Shown: positions 22,202 through 33,944 of the stretch, piece by piece
Position numbering within the stretch: the first letter of the stretch is position 1
How the letters are laid out: every line of letters starts with the position of its first letter
From: Cercospora beticola
Lineage: Eukaryota; Ascomycota; Dothideomycetes; Mycosphaerellales; Mycosphaerellaceae
Assembly: GCF_033473495.1 (NCBI RefSeq)
Contig: NC_088940.1
Span: 434,001 to 498,000, forward strand
Reading direction: 5' to 3'
Length of the DNA: 64,000 nucleotides
The notes under the pieces: generated by a model
The model's input: only the letters and a program-made list of their open reading frames with translations
Databases searched by the model: none
What the model was told of the DNA's origin: nothing
Program-made: the position numbers and the translations under genes

Positions 22202-24168
22202 ATGCCAGTCAGCCTGTCGCCGCGACTCGATGATAATTTGGACACGGATGATGAGCTGGAACCTGCCAATACGGACCCAAGATTCGAATGGGGCTTCGGC
22301 AGTTTGACCCTCGAAGCCGGAGAGCACGCTGAGCACGACTTCCACAAGGACGACCGAGCGTTTGCAAACACGCCAGATCCAGGCGCTTCGCACAAGAAGA
22401 AACGACAGCGTGAGAGTGATGCCGCTTTCGCTTTGGTTGAGGATTTTGAGTACAAGACTGTAGCCGACGGCCACGCATTCCGCTTGGTAGAAGTGCATCC
22501 GGGCACTGGATCTAGCCCCATTGAATGCACGCTGAGCTGGGAAGACTCAAAGCACCCGCAGAGATCCTACTACTGTCTGAGCTACTGCTGGCAGACCGTG
22601 GAGCGCACTTCATCAATACTTCTTGATGGCTGCCGCTTTCCGGTAACGAAGAACTTACTCTGCGCATTGCAGAATTTGAGGAAACCTCGCAAGCCCCTAC
22701 TGATTTGGGTTCGTCTCACTGCGCGAGATATCGCACAATTCATACTGATTATGCCGGCTGTAACAGATTGACCAGATCTGTATCGACCAGCACAATGACC
22801 AGGAGCGTGGTCACCAAGTTTCGATCATGCGATTGATCTTCAACCAGGCACATCAGGTCTATATCTGGCTTGGTGAGCACGATGATCGCAGTAAGCAGTT
22901 GTTCGAATATGCCGAGAAGAAACGCAGTGGCGACGATAGTCCGAGGCGTGTCCTGAATCGTCTGCTCAGTCGAAAGGAGTTGCGGGACGCCATCGAGCGA
23001 CTGCTAGAACGACCGTGGTTTCAACGTGTCTGGGTGTTGCCCGAAGTCGTCTTGAGTAAGCATACCAGAGTCGTCTGTGGCCGTACACGAATCAGCTGGT
23101 AAGTTCTCTTATGTCTCGCGCATCACGAGGACTATCTGTTCAGACCGACAGCTCTTTCCTATATTATATTGACCACAAGCTAGGGACAACTTCGTTAGAC
23201 TGATTCGAGACGAACTACCAACCCCATCGCCTGGCTTCAAGAAGCGCATGTCGCTGCTCGGCAACTCGCGACAACGACTGGCGATCATATCGCAAATGAT
23301 TGCCAGCCAGAAAGAGGCACTGGCGCACACGGACATCACACAGCTTCTCATTCTTGGCAAGAGCAGTAAAGCGACCGACCCTCGAGACATGGTCTATGCG
23401 TTCTATGGTTTGACTTACCTCACCACGGCAGTGAATTATTCAAGATCGGCAGAATGGCTTTTCATCGAAGTCACGCACATGTACATCAACGCGCTTCAAT
23501 ACGAAGCCTCGTACGACTCTGCGCATAATTTGACTGACCACCAAAAGACCTTTCAGCTCATGAGCATATTGTACAGCGCTGGTGCCCTCCACCAGCATTA
23601 TGAGCTGCCATCATGGATTCCAGACTGGACATACTCGTGGCACATCGCACCAGTCTGGGCTTCGGGCATTCCCAACTTCGTTCCTGCCTTTGGCAAGGAT
23701 GAATGGACGACTGGTATACGAAGTGAACATCGCGCTGGTGACGACAAACTGGAGACGTTTGAAATACTGGAAGGAAGTCGCGGACAATTGAGGATATCGG
23801 CGCTCATATTCGACAAAATCCTGCTCGTTGACGAACTCACCCCTGCGTCAACGCCCGCTGCCAGCCAGGAAATCTCTCGCCCAAGCAGCGCTGGCCACGA
23901 TTCACCTGAGATCCGATATGGGAGACATTTCTTCACCACCATCAATGGCCACGTGGGAATGGCGACCCCTGGCATCGTAGCTGGGGACGAATGCGCGATA
24001 TTGTTGGCGGGTGATGTGCCTGTCATTTTGCGACCTTGCCCGGACCCAGCAAGGAAGAGCAGAATCTTCAAGCTGCTTTGTGAGTGCTACATACAGGCTC
24101 CCGCGGTCATGTCTGGCGATCTACTGCGCAACAATTGGACCAATGCCGAAGACATTGTGCTGATTTGA
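22202..24168 (+). CDS. HET-domain (heterokaryon incompatibility) protein
   Basis: The model has three exons: 22202-22708, 22767-23098 and 23184-24168. Both introns are GT-AG and phase-consistent, and the product is 607 aa. The HET motifs are in order: YYCLSYCWQT, then LLIW joined across intron 1 to IDQICIDQHNDQERGHQV, then FNQAHQVYIWLGEHDD. The first ~100 residues are acidic and lack a known domain. The C-terminal half (about 330-607) follows the common HET-protein layout, including DPRDMVYAFYGL, a feature shared by many family members. HET-domain proteins take part in non-self recognition and cell death between genetically different hyphae; the partner locus cannot be inferred here. No NACHT or repeat domain is attached. 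Confidence 0.92.
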
Positions 24169-25218
24169 AAATGCTCTATGCCCTCGTCCCAGTCATCATG
24201 TTTGACACATGGACGTTTGTTCAATTTGAGAGCGATCGCATCTCATGCGGCTATCAGATCCGGGTCCAATGAATATGCACATGGTTTGCAACATGAAACA
24301 CAGACAAACGGAACAGTCGCACTGCCTTGCAGAGCACGAATCGGTACGGCCCAGATTCGCGGTACTCCTGCCAGCCATCGGTTTCTCACTGGCCGCGCTC
24401 CGCCCGAACGCTCCAGATGCCGTCACGTTTACAATGCGGGTCGCACAAGGCCAACTCCCCGGCTCGAGCCAGGCGCATTCCTCAGATGTGTGTGGCCCGG
24501 CACATCTGGCTGCGCGCAGCCGATATGAGCGGGAGTTGTGTACGGGGGCCGCGTGCCGCAAGCGGACAGATCTGTATGGCGTTGCGACGCATCTCCGTCG
24601 CGCTGGAACGATTGCGCTCGAGTATGCGTGGACGAAGGCAAGCGTTTGTTGCTGCAGAAGCATCCCCAAAGGCAGACGCATCTGGGCAGCAAGACGCTCG
24701 ACGGCGGGGATGACGGAGGGAGCCGGGGAGGGAAGGATTGGCTCACAATGCTGGACGGGTGCAGGCGCGCTAGATTAGACTGGAAAGCGTGATGCAGGCG
24801 GGCAGGCCCTCGCCAGCCACCCCTCCTCGCCCATGCCGCACCTCGCTCGTGGCACCTTCGTGGAGATGCGGTCTGGCTATCAATGACTGTGATGAGCTCT
24901 CTCTCCCTCTGCCTCTGTAGAACACGCACGCCGTACCTGCATCGCACTTGCCGCTCGCGACAGTCACGCCCGCCAGGCACCAGCTCCTCGACCGTCGCGT
25001 CACTAGACCGCGACGCACGACACGCTCAAAGCACACGTGCGAGACAGCCATCGCCCGACGTCCCAGACAGCCCGCGACACGCAGCGCAAACGATCAATCC
25101 ATACCAGATCCTGTCTCAGATCCCACCATCTCCTCTGCTCTCCCGTCTTCCATTCACCCCCTCCTGTGACCTGTTGCCGGGCTTCACTCTTGGAAGCCCG
25201 CAATCCTCCCTCCCGTGA
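24169..25218. other. Intergenic region with GC-rich promoter-like part
   Basis: About 1.05 kb. The right half (about 24800-25200) is GC-rich with CT-rich tracts on the plus strand (ctccctc, cccacc), typical of fungal promoters and 5' UTRs upstream of the next gene. Overlapping open frames on both strands appear to be a by-product of high GC. Confidence 0.4.
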
Positions 25219-27042
25219 ATGATAGTCCCCGCAGATATGACCTCGCGGCAGCACTATCTCGACTCGCACCCGAGCCTCAACGCCAGCATGGACGACTTTG
25301 ATGCGCGCGAATTCTCTCCCACGATTCCGGACATGCCGTCGCAACACTCCGGCTTCCGCAGCAATGGACACTCAGAATACAGCGAAGCGAGCTCACGGCG
25401 AAGCTACTCACCTCCAGCATGGCGCAAAGCAGGCAGCGGCTGGTTCAAGCACCAAGAAGCACTCTCACCGAATCGCAATGGATATAGGAGCAAGGACACG
25501 AGCCCGCTGTACCAGAGCGCGGACGAAGAAGGGGATGATGGCGATGCGACCGCGTACAGGACAGCCAGGCGCATACCGTTACCCGAGTCGCCCGTGAAAG
25601 GTCGCAGTCCCAGAGTCACTCCAGAGCCTGCTGGAATACTCGCAGCAGCGGTGAACGACAAAGGAAGGCGCGCATCGAGCACCGTACGGCATCCGAGTGA
25701 GGAGACACAACGACCAGAACCAGAGCCAGAATCACCCGGCGCAGAAACACCCACACAGAAGAATTGTAAGTAAGCCCGGCGCATAGATGTTTGCGCCAGT
25801 GCGGTTGAGTATTGACTACAGCTGACAGTGCGACCAGATATCCGCTTCTCGACATCGCTTGATGTTGTACAACGGACAGAACCCATTGAAGCAATGGTAC
25901 GGAGCGTTCGACAGACGGTACATCACGTCACAAAGTCGAAATACAACACACTATTTTATGGAGTCATGTCACTCGTACTTTACTGGATCATGTTAAATTT
26001 GCTATCGGCCCCGATACAACCTCCCTCTGTCGATCTCATCAAGGTGGCGGGCCTGGCCAAGTCCTTCGAGCCTAGCATATACTACTCCGAAAACGGACAT
26101 GCGCAGATCGAGCAATTACAAGAAACTAGCGTAGCAGTGTGGGATCTGGGAGAAAGCGTTCGAAGCACCAACATGACCTCCGCTCCGCAAATCGTCAACC
26201 AACTAGACTCATTATCCGATAGCTTCAAGGAGCTGGCGCGAGAGATGACGAGCTTCTTCACATCAGTGGACTCAGATATCGATGCGATTCTGATCGTGAT
26301 GGAATGGGCACAACGAGAGCTCAGCACAATATCGAGCGAACCACCAAGCACGTTAAGCTCAGTCTGGTCTAACGCGCGTAATCTGCTTTCACGAGTGGGA
26401 GTTGACACTGACAGCAAATTTGTGCAAGAACTGCTCGGCATGACCTACCAGCAACGAGCGAGAGCCACACTGGAGCGCACATTTTACGAGTTCCTCGGCG
26501 TCCTTGAAGAAAGTATCAACAATGAGCTCACCCACTCGATCGCTCTCTTTCAACTTTTCGAAGCGGTCGACAAACAATTCCTCAACCTCCAACGTACCGT
26601 TGTGCGTGAACAGGATCAGCAAGAGCGAATGGAGAACGACTTCCTTGGCAGCCTTTGGACGAAAGTCATTGGCGTCAACGCGTCCAAGTTGCGCAAATAC
26701 GAGAAGAACAAGAACCTCCTACACTCCGTCCGCGAGCGCACAGTACGAAACAAGCATGTTCTGGTAGACCACAATCAACGTCTCGAGCAGCTCAAGTCCA
26801 ACTTGGAAATTTTGCGCCGGAGGCTAGTCAGTCCACTGGTGCGATCAAGCAACTCCAGCACGATCACGATCGATGATCAAATCAAGGGACTAGAGACGAC
26901 ATATCAACAGCTCAAAGGCAGTCGAGATGTACAGAAGAGAAAGATGATGGAGATGCTATATGGCGCAGGAACGAGAAAGGTCACGTTGACAAGTGGCGTG
27001 GGCAGTGACAGAGAGATCGAAGGTGGCAGTGGTTACCGATGA
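25219..27042 (+). CDS. Single-pass membrane protein with long helical C-terminal part
   Basis: There are two exons, 25219-25765 and 25829-27042 (donor GTAAGT, acceptor CTGACAG), and the product is 586 aa. An alternative ATG at 25237 gives 580 aa. Exon 1 is disordered and rich in Ser, Pro, Arg and Glu, with SQHSGFRSNGHSEYSEASS and a WRKAGSGWFKHQ patch. One clear transmembrane helix lies at about 221-243 (YGVMSLVLYWIMLNLLSAP). It is followed by some 340 residues that are largely alpha-helical with coiled-coil character. This layout (N-terminal tail, one membrane helix, helical lumenal or perinuclear part) is seen in fungal nuclear-envelope or ER proteins of unknown function. I do not recognise the family and do not assign a role. 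Confidence 0.82.
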
Positions 27043-28570
27043 CGAGAGGGGCGAAGCTGAATGCTAGGGATATGTGAGATGCTTGGAACTGTTTCCTGGC
27101 GCCCTGGATGGAACTGACGACGACAAGAGACCGAGGATGTTGGCATACGACTGGCGCAATTGGCGCGCACTTGGTGAGGTGGAATGTCTTGACGCTGATT
27201 GATATGCTGGATACCACGCACCTTTTTTGGGAATAGGACTGGGTTGCACAGGATGGGTTTGGGACACGGAACATGGGGTTATGGGGACAGGGAAGGCAGG
27301 ACAGCACGGACGGAATGATCTTTCTCTTATTTGTTCGTAGGCAGCTAGATGGCAGCCGACAATTGCATAACGTATAGTTATAACCTATCATTCAACACAC
27401 GTGTGAGTGTCAAGCTGCGCTGAACTGGCTGCGGTCTGCCACTGACGTGGCATGCGAGGTATAGAAGGTCATCTGGACAATTTAGTTATGCTTTCGCGGC
27501 CGCTGCGGTCCGCATCATGAGCCTGGTCGATTGCGAAGTCTGCAACACTGCCATGACCGCATCTAGCCGGTCGAGTGTGGCTTGAGGCATGAGCCTCTTC
27601 TAGGATGCTGCTAGCCTATGAACACCACCACCACATCAAGACATTCTCTTCGGCCTCGTCCGGCCCACACCGCATCTATGCTGAGAACAAGACAAAAGAT
27701 CAAAACTATGATATCAGGGGACGTTTCACAGCAAACAAATGATGTTAATTATCCGTGTGCCTCAACTATCCACTATTCTGCTGAAGGACTTGGCGCTCTA
27801 GTGTTGGCGACAGCTGACCACAATCACGTCTGCTAGCTTCGCTTTCATTGATCTATCGCTCAAGCTAGAGTCGTAAATTTGGCTTCATACGCAGCTTTCG
27901 GCTGTTGTTGTCATGTCGTTGCGTCGCTGCTGTAGCTGGGGTTGTTCCTGTTCTCAATTTGGAGCATCGATACTCTAGCGAAGAAGGCACGCCCTTGACC
28001 TGAGAGGTTGCCATTACAATAGTTCGAAGACGACGGCAAAGACACAAGAACGCGCACACTTTGTAGTGATTTGGAGCAATAGTAAAGTACGAAGCGAGTA
28101 TTCGATAAAATCCAACAAAAGCCTTAGGAAGTGGAGCGGAAACACTGTCCGTCTACGCTCGACTGAGCACCCACCAGTCTTCTTTCTTGGGACTCAAAAA
28201 ATATCCTTGGCCAGACGACACAAGATTTGAAGAGTTGTCATGAACTCGCAGAGGCGCTACAACGCGGCTCGCCAGAAATGGGCAATGATGTCGAAAGTTT
28301 CCATGCACCGCATCCCTGTCTATCCTGGTGAATGACGTTCTTGAGTGAGGCCCTATATCGCATATAGAACCTTTTCAATACCAACCAGATTTCTTCACGG
28401 TTGCTTAATTTTCTGCTGTAAGATCGTATACGCGATGTATAAGAAGAATGGCGGGCATGATTGGTCGCATGAGCTTGCGAGGTGAAGCAGCCCTAAGAGT
28501 CGAACCCCAATTCTTTGAAGTTTACTTTACGGGTAGAATGACCCGTGCCACGTGCATGAAGGTATGCTGT
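27043..28570. other. Long intergenic region without recognised gene
   Basis: About 1.5 kb between the membrane-protein gene and the duplicated segment at 28573. Several short open frames occur, none with a domain or plausible splice structure. The sequence is moderately AT-rich. Confidence 0.4.
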
Positions 28571-28572
28571 TG

Positions 28573-28750
28573 TTATTCTTGGCTTTCGTTCTCAGAACAC
28601 TCAGTGTAACGAAGGCAGGATGCTTCTCTGGAACTACTGAGGGCATCGTATTCGATGTTGGTTATTCTTGGCCTTCGTTCTCAGAACACTCAACGTAACG
28701 AATGCAGGATGCCTCTCTGGAATCATCGAGGGCATCGTATTCAACTCTGA
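28573..28750. repeat. 89-bp tandem duplication
   Basis: Two adjacent copies begin at 28573 and 28662, both starting ttattcttgg and continuing with ttcgttctcagaacactca, gtaacgaa and gagggcatcgtattc. They differ at roughly ten positions. They end about 235 bp before the ATG of the small secreted-protein gene, so they may lie in its promoter. Confidence 0.85.
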
Positions 28751-28985
28751 TCATTCACTGTTGTGTAGTTGCGACCATCCGAACCTCCCGGGTCACAGGC
28801 AAGAAATCAGACACGAAAGAACGAGTATATAGTCGTACAGAAGAGACTCGTAGGAATGAAGCATTCAATTGCAAGCCTCTCATCAGTCCTCAAGCTCGTT
28901 CATCTACTTGCCATTGCAAGCCCGCTATTACCAGCTACCACGAAAAATCTACAAGTCTCCAGTCGAAAATCCATTCGAAACGACA

Positions 28986-29245
28986 ATGAAGATTGAATAC
29001 ATCCTTCTTCCCCTTGCGAGGTGCGTCCAATCATTCCACTCACAATGACAGAAAACAACAAAGCTAACACCGTCTTTCCGATGGACATGCAGCGCACACA
29101 TCTGCCTCGCAAAACTCACCTTCTGTCAAGGCTACCGCTACGATCTCGGGCAGAGCCTGTGCAAAAAGAAAGGCGGATTCTGGGCCAACCAATATGAACC
29201 TGAAGGCACTCTTCCTAGAAGCCGGAGTAAATTCTATGTGCGTGT

Positions 29246-29323
<78 letters not shown>

Positions 29324-29518
29324 CTACTACCGAATTTGTCGTTTTGCGAACAAAAGTCGGCTAATCGATTTTTTTACATGTAGTGCAAGCTGAAAGGCGA
29401 CAAGGTCTTCACTGATGCTGAATGCGTCAATGAGTATAAGACAGGTTTCAAAGGAATCGATTCTGGACGGGATACGTACCCAGTTACGGGGCCGTGCCAC
29501 TATAGCGGCCAGTGTTAG
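28986..29518 (+). CDS. Small secreted six-cysteine protein (effector-like), three exons
   Basis: No exon alone exceeds 50 codons, but splicing gives a clean gene: 28986-29020, 29093-29237 and 29384-29518. Both introns have CTAA-type branch sites (gctaacac, gctaatcg) and AG acceptors, and phases match. The product is 104 aa. MKIEYILLPLASAHICLA is a plausible signal peptide. The mature part has six Cys (about 23, 35, 61, 74, 98, 104), the last residue being Cys, so three disulfides are possible. The 146-bp intron 2 is about half (AG)n. Size, Cys content and secretion signal fit fungal effectors or antimicrobial proteins. I recognise no family, and the function is unknown. Confidence 0.7.
29250..29320. 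repeat. (AG)n microsatellite, about 35 units, inside an intron
   Basis: An uninterrupted dinucleotide run of about 71 bp lies in intron 2 of the small secreted-protein gene, near its donor site. Confidence 0.97.
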
Positions 29519-29521
29519 GTG

Positions 29522-29542
29522 GAGAAGAAGAAGAAGAAGAAG

Positions 29543-29572
<30 letters not shown>
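29522..29572. repeat. (GAA)n microsatellite in the 3' flank
   Basis: About 16 GAA units begin a few bases after the stop of the small secreted-protein gene and are followed by related gtggaagaagat units to about 29610. The run is probably transcribed as 3' UTR. Confidence 0.95.
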
Positions 29573-29573
<1 letters not shown>

Positions 29574-30092
29574 GGAAGAAGATGTGGAAGAAGATGTGGA
29601 AGGACGACGATTGAGAGGCGAGAGGGGAGAGAGGAGAGGTGTGCGAGAGGCGTGCGATATACGGATCGCCCATGCGGATGACAAGCCGATGGTTCCTAGA
29701 TTGAAGTGACCCTTTGTGGCACATGCACACCCTACGGACTCGTTCAATTTTGCTTTTTCCCTTGTTTTACTTGCAGTCGCTGCTGTAATGGAGGATCCAC
29801 TGTAGTTAGACTAGGCCATGTTGATGATACGAATTGGTATTACCAGCCAGCCTATCGGGGTCATTACTATCTCAAAGCGGGCTTTGCTGGAAAGCTCGTG
29901 TCTCGACGCCCGGAACTGTGTAAACAGATGTTTCTTTGTTTTTCTTCTTCGCGTATGGGGCATAGTCAGACTTGCCTTGTGATCCACAGCCTTGGGGAGA
30001 GGTGGATGCTTGTTCTTGTAATGGCACTCTATGTTCGAGGGTTGTGCGACTGTGGACTTTTCGATCTCTCGGAAACTGCCATGCGTTTGTGA

Positions 30093-30314
30093 GTCAAAGA
30101 GGAGTGCCAAAACAGTGGATGTTGCAACACTCCCGACATCACAATCGACAAGAACGGGAAAGCGAAGGTTCCCGAATCGATGGGTATCGGTATGAACACG
30201 ATGGAAATTTTTAAGAAAGTGCCAATCGGTGACGCCTTCTCGATCTCAAACCAGACCAGCTCTCCATCCCTTGGCTTGGCTCCCTCTCAACAAGACGGGC
30301 TGTGTAGGATTTGA
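30093..30314 (+). other. Possible exon or relic of a Cys-containing protein
   Basis: An open stretch of 73 codons has no ATG of its own near the start and ends with TGA at 30312. Its translation looks coding (for example CQNSGCCNTPDITIDKNGKA, then MGIGMNTMEIFKK). The frame is closed upstream by TGA at 30090-30092. Another frame just upstream (about 30028-30100) also looks coding, as if one base had been gained or lost. It could be the 3' exon of an unresolved gene or a decayed paralogue of a small secreted protein. Confidence 0.3.
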
Positions 30315-31187
30315 GGCTGTACAGTATCCTTGCAGTCGGACATGTTGCTGGAGAGAGAAAGCATTTAGCCGGCCTGCTACTGTATATCCCTCATCGAGAC
30401 ACGTGCCGGAGGGATGGAGGTGGTCCCGGACCAGATGAGGAAGCATACAAGAGATCAAAGCCACGATGCCAATGAACTCTCCGCAGCAGTCCCTGGGATG
30501 CCAATTTCGGTGAAAGGGTTGCTCCGTTCGCGGTGAATATGCGTGGGCGGGAGACAGAGCATTTCTTCCTTCACGGCTCGTTCGAGCGTCTCGCCGAGGT
30601 ATGCCTGCTGGTATGAGGCAGATCTCAGACGTGGCTGTAGTCCGTGGTACAATGTGCAGTACTGCAGAGCACAGAAGATCTAACCGCCCTATCTCATCGA
30701 AACACGTGCGGCAGATGACTGTGATTGGGGTGGGCTTGCACAGCCTCAGTTAGCGGGCTTGGCATGCCCGGAAGTTCAGGTTGGAGTGAGGCCGTGAGGT
30801 CATGGGCGCAATATTGCAGAACTCTGCTGCCCGCTCACTCATCGTCTCCGTCGCAGCGCATCGACTCGCCCACGCGTTTCCGAGAGCCATTGGAAGAGGA
30901 TTGACCAGGAGTGGCACTGCGCCAACGCGACCTCTCATCACGGCTTTCTCAGAGCAAGCCGCGCGGAACGGACAAAGAGCTGGAGTTGCACGCTGGAGCT
31001 TGGTTTGAGAGCTTTCGGGACGAAACACTAGCAGATCAACCGATCTCCTTGTCTGCTGTCGGCCAAGACTCTAAGCTCGTCAATCAAGCAAGCAAGCAGC
31101 CCAGCACATCGTCGAAGCTCCCGTCTCGTTACACACACAGGAGACGACAGAGACGTCTCTTCGTCCCCCTCCCCGACGTCCAAAACC
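30315..31187. other. Intergenic region upstream of the exchanger gene
   Basis: About 870 bp with no recognised gene. The last 100 bp before 31188 are CT-rich, as in fungal core promoters and 5' UTRs. Confidence 0.4.
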
Positions 31188-33080
31188 ATGAGTAGTGAGT
31201 TCTCCCCGCCCGCCCTTGTCTTCCATCGCCGTCAGCGCATCGCTCTCTTCGCCGCCTCACCTCATCATCCCTCCGCCTCATCTCATCACACCTTCGCTGC
31301 GCCGACCTTGGCGTGCTCATCTCACCTGGGGCGTGGTATTTCCCGGCGAGAGACGGTGATTTCTCGCGATCAGCGCTAGACCGAGCCAAGTCAACCCTCA
31401 ACTCTGTACGCCCAAGAGCCATCGCCCAGCGCGCTTCTATTGCACGCCACGGCGGCGAGGCATCTCTTGGCTCCGTCTGTCCAGCCACTACACGCCGGGA
31501 ACAAAGGTCGCGCGCCTCCCTCATCACCGTCATCACGAGCCTCATTCGCCGCATCAACGATACCGCCGCCTAGCAACGTCGACTACCCTATACTAATGCG
31601 CCGTGTCGCGACGCAGGCAGCATCAAGCGAGCCATTCGCCGCACCAGCACCGCCCTCAGCAACTTCAGCACGAATAAGCAAACCACCAACACATCCTCCG
31701 ACATGCCATACGATCCGCGGCCCAATGGCCACGGGCAGCAAGAGTCGGACGAGCGCACACCTCTCGTGAACCAGTCGAGTATATTGGGCAACTCGGCACG
31801 ATCAGGGACGGAGAGGGAAGGAAGCTCACCATCAAAGGACTCGAGGTGGTATGTCCGCATCCCGAGCAACTTCCTGCGCCTGACATGGTTGACGCTGGCG
31901 AGCAACTATGTCAACGTGCTGCTCGTGGCCGTCCCGGCCGGTATTATCGTGGGCGCGATGGAGTTGAACCCAACAGCTGTGTTCGTCATCAACTTCTTCG
32001 CCATTGTACCATTGGCCGGGTTGTTGAGCTTTGCGACCGAGGAATTGTCGTGTAAGCTTGGTCAGACATTAGGTGGACTGATGAATGCCACGTTCGGGAA
32101 TGCTGTCGAGTTGATTGTAAGTCGCGAACGGATGATGGAATTGGCCTGGGAGCGGATACTTACATGCGCAGGTCTCCATTGTCGCACTCCGCAAGGGCGA
32201 GATCCGAATTGTCCAAGCCAGCATGCTGGGCTCGATCTTGTCTAATATCCTGCTGGTGCTCGGTTGCTGCTTCATCGCATCGGGAGTTCGACGCGGCCAG
32301 AGCACATTCAACGAGACCGTGGCATCGACCATGTCATCGCTCATGGCAGTTGCCGCCACGTCCTTGATCATCCCTGCCACCATGTACGCCGCGCTTAGCA
32401 ACAGCAGCAAGGACTCCGTTGCGAACATCCTGATCCTCTCGCGCGGAACCGCCATCATCATGCTCATTCTCTACGTTTTGTACTTGGTGTTCCAGCTCAA
32501 GACACACGCCCATCTTTTCGACGCGGAGCAACAAGAAGGCGAAGAAGGTGGAGAAGGCGAGGAACCAGAGATCCTCGGCCCAGTTCCCGCTACAATCTGC
32601 CTGGTCCTGGTCACAGTTTTGGTCGCGGTATGTGCCGAGTACCTGGTGGACAGCATCGACTCCATCGTGGCCTCATCTGGGGTCAGCAAGACATTCATTG
32701 GTCTGATTCTCCTTCCAATTGTCGGCAATGCTGCGGAGCATGTTACCGCTGTGGTGGTAGCCTACAAGGACAAGATGGACCTCGCCATTGGTGTCGCCAT
32801 TGGATCCTCCATGCAAATTGCTCTTTTCGTCACTCCTTTCCTGGTTATCTTGGGCTGGATCATTGGTCAGGAAATGACTCTTCATTTCCAGGGTTTCGAA
32901 ACGGTCGTCTTTTTCCTTAGTGTTTTGGTGGTAAACTACCTCATCCAGGACGGCAAGAGCAACTACCTCGAAGGATGTATGTGCTTGGGAACGTACATCA
33001 TTATCGCTCTTGCGTTCTGGGTGTATCCTGAAGATGCTGGGGACATCGGAAGCTTGGTCTCATCTTTCTTTGGGAATTGA
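31188..33080 (+). CDS. Vacuolar Ca2+/H+ exchanger (CAX family, Vcx1-like)
   Basis: The proposed model has three exons, 31188-31194 (7 nt: ATGAGTA), 31617-32116 and 32172-33080, giving 471 aa. The first intron (422 bp) has donor GTGAGT, a perfect TACTAAT branch site and acceptor GCAG, and joins to SIKRAIRRTSTALSNFS in frame. If the tiny exon is wrong, translation could start at 31703 (MPYDPRP). The two CAX repeats are clear: GNAVELIVSIVALRKGEIR followed by QASMLGSILSNILLVLG, and GNAAEHVTAVVVAYKDKMD followed by IGSSMQIALFVTPFLVILGW. An acidic loop (EEGGEGEEPE) separates the halves. The protein has about 11 membrane helices. The family exports cytosolic Ca2+ into the vacuole using the proton gradient, which depends on V-ATPase (compare VMA11 in this window). 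Confidence 0.92.
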
Positions 33081-33944
33081 GGGTGTTGTATACGAATAGC
33101 TTCTGGCAAAGCCTCGGACACAGACTGAAGGAACTTGAGGCGGTGACTGGGGCACACATGATCGTCCCGGCTTTGTTCATAGGGGCAGAGGGAGGAGACC
33201 GATCCCCAGGGTGTATAATATGATTGAGAAAAGAGAAACCAGTCGAACAAACACCTACGTCAAGCGAGCGTTTCTATTCTGCACCTTGTAGGGCAGAGGT
33301 TACGCGGCGCACCTGACCAAACGCTTGGCCTGTTCCTTGTAATCGGAGAAAATGGCAGAATGCTACCAGGCACAAGTCTGCACAATGGTCCTTTTGTGAG
33401 TAATTCCCTCGCTACCGGAGGCTTGTTCTGGCGACCGCTCACTGACAGCCACAGGGCATAGCCTGTGCGTCGTGGTGGTGCCATAGTCTCTCCGCAAAAA
33501 TGCCACAACGGCACAGCTCGAGCTGCGAGAATCCCTGCTAGTTTTCAGCGAAAGCCACAGGTCCGCCGTCCGTGACCCTTGCGCCCCGTTTAGAAGCGAA
33601 TCACAGAGGGCGAATGAATGGCGCTTCGTCATCTTCGCCGGGTTGCCGATGCACACTGCGCCATTACACTTTGAAGCCTCTTGCTCTTTTGGTCTCGACC
33701 GTGAGACCTGTTGAGATTGTGAATTGGAACAAAACACGACACGCAGCACACCTCGCCGAGAGTCTATATGTTCGGGGGCCAGCCAGCCCTCATTCGCCAT
33801 GTCGCCGCCATATAACAGGACAACCAAACGAGAAGAGCCCCATCATCCCGCGTTTCCGTCCGCGTCGTCGAGAGAGCACAGTCCGAAAGTCACCAGCCTC
33901 AACCTGCCCGCACCGGTAGCAGGTGGTCGGTCGCGGCGGCAATC
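33081..33944. other. Intergenic region between exchanger and Zn2Cys6 gene
   Basis: About 860 bp. Open frames on both strands lack domains. A plus-strand frame runs up to 33919 and another to 33948, and both are probably leader sequence. No gene is assigned. Confidence 0.4.

Noticed and set aside
24196..24980. Overlapping open frames of 160-185 codons on both strands
   Set aside because: They lie in GC-rich promoter-like sequence, have Arg/Ala/Pro/Cys-rich translations and no domain or splice support.
29484..29747. Open frames rich in Glu or Ser from the GAA repeat
   Set aside because: They are produced by the microsatellite itself in different frames.
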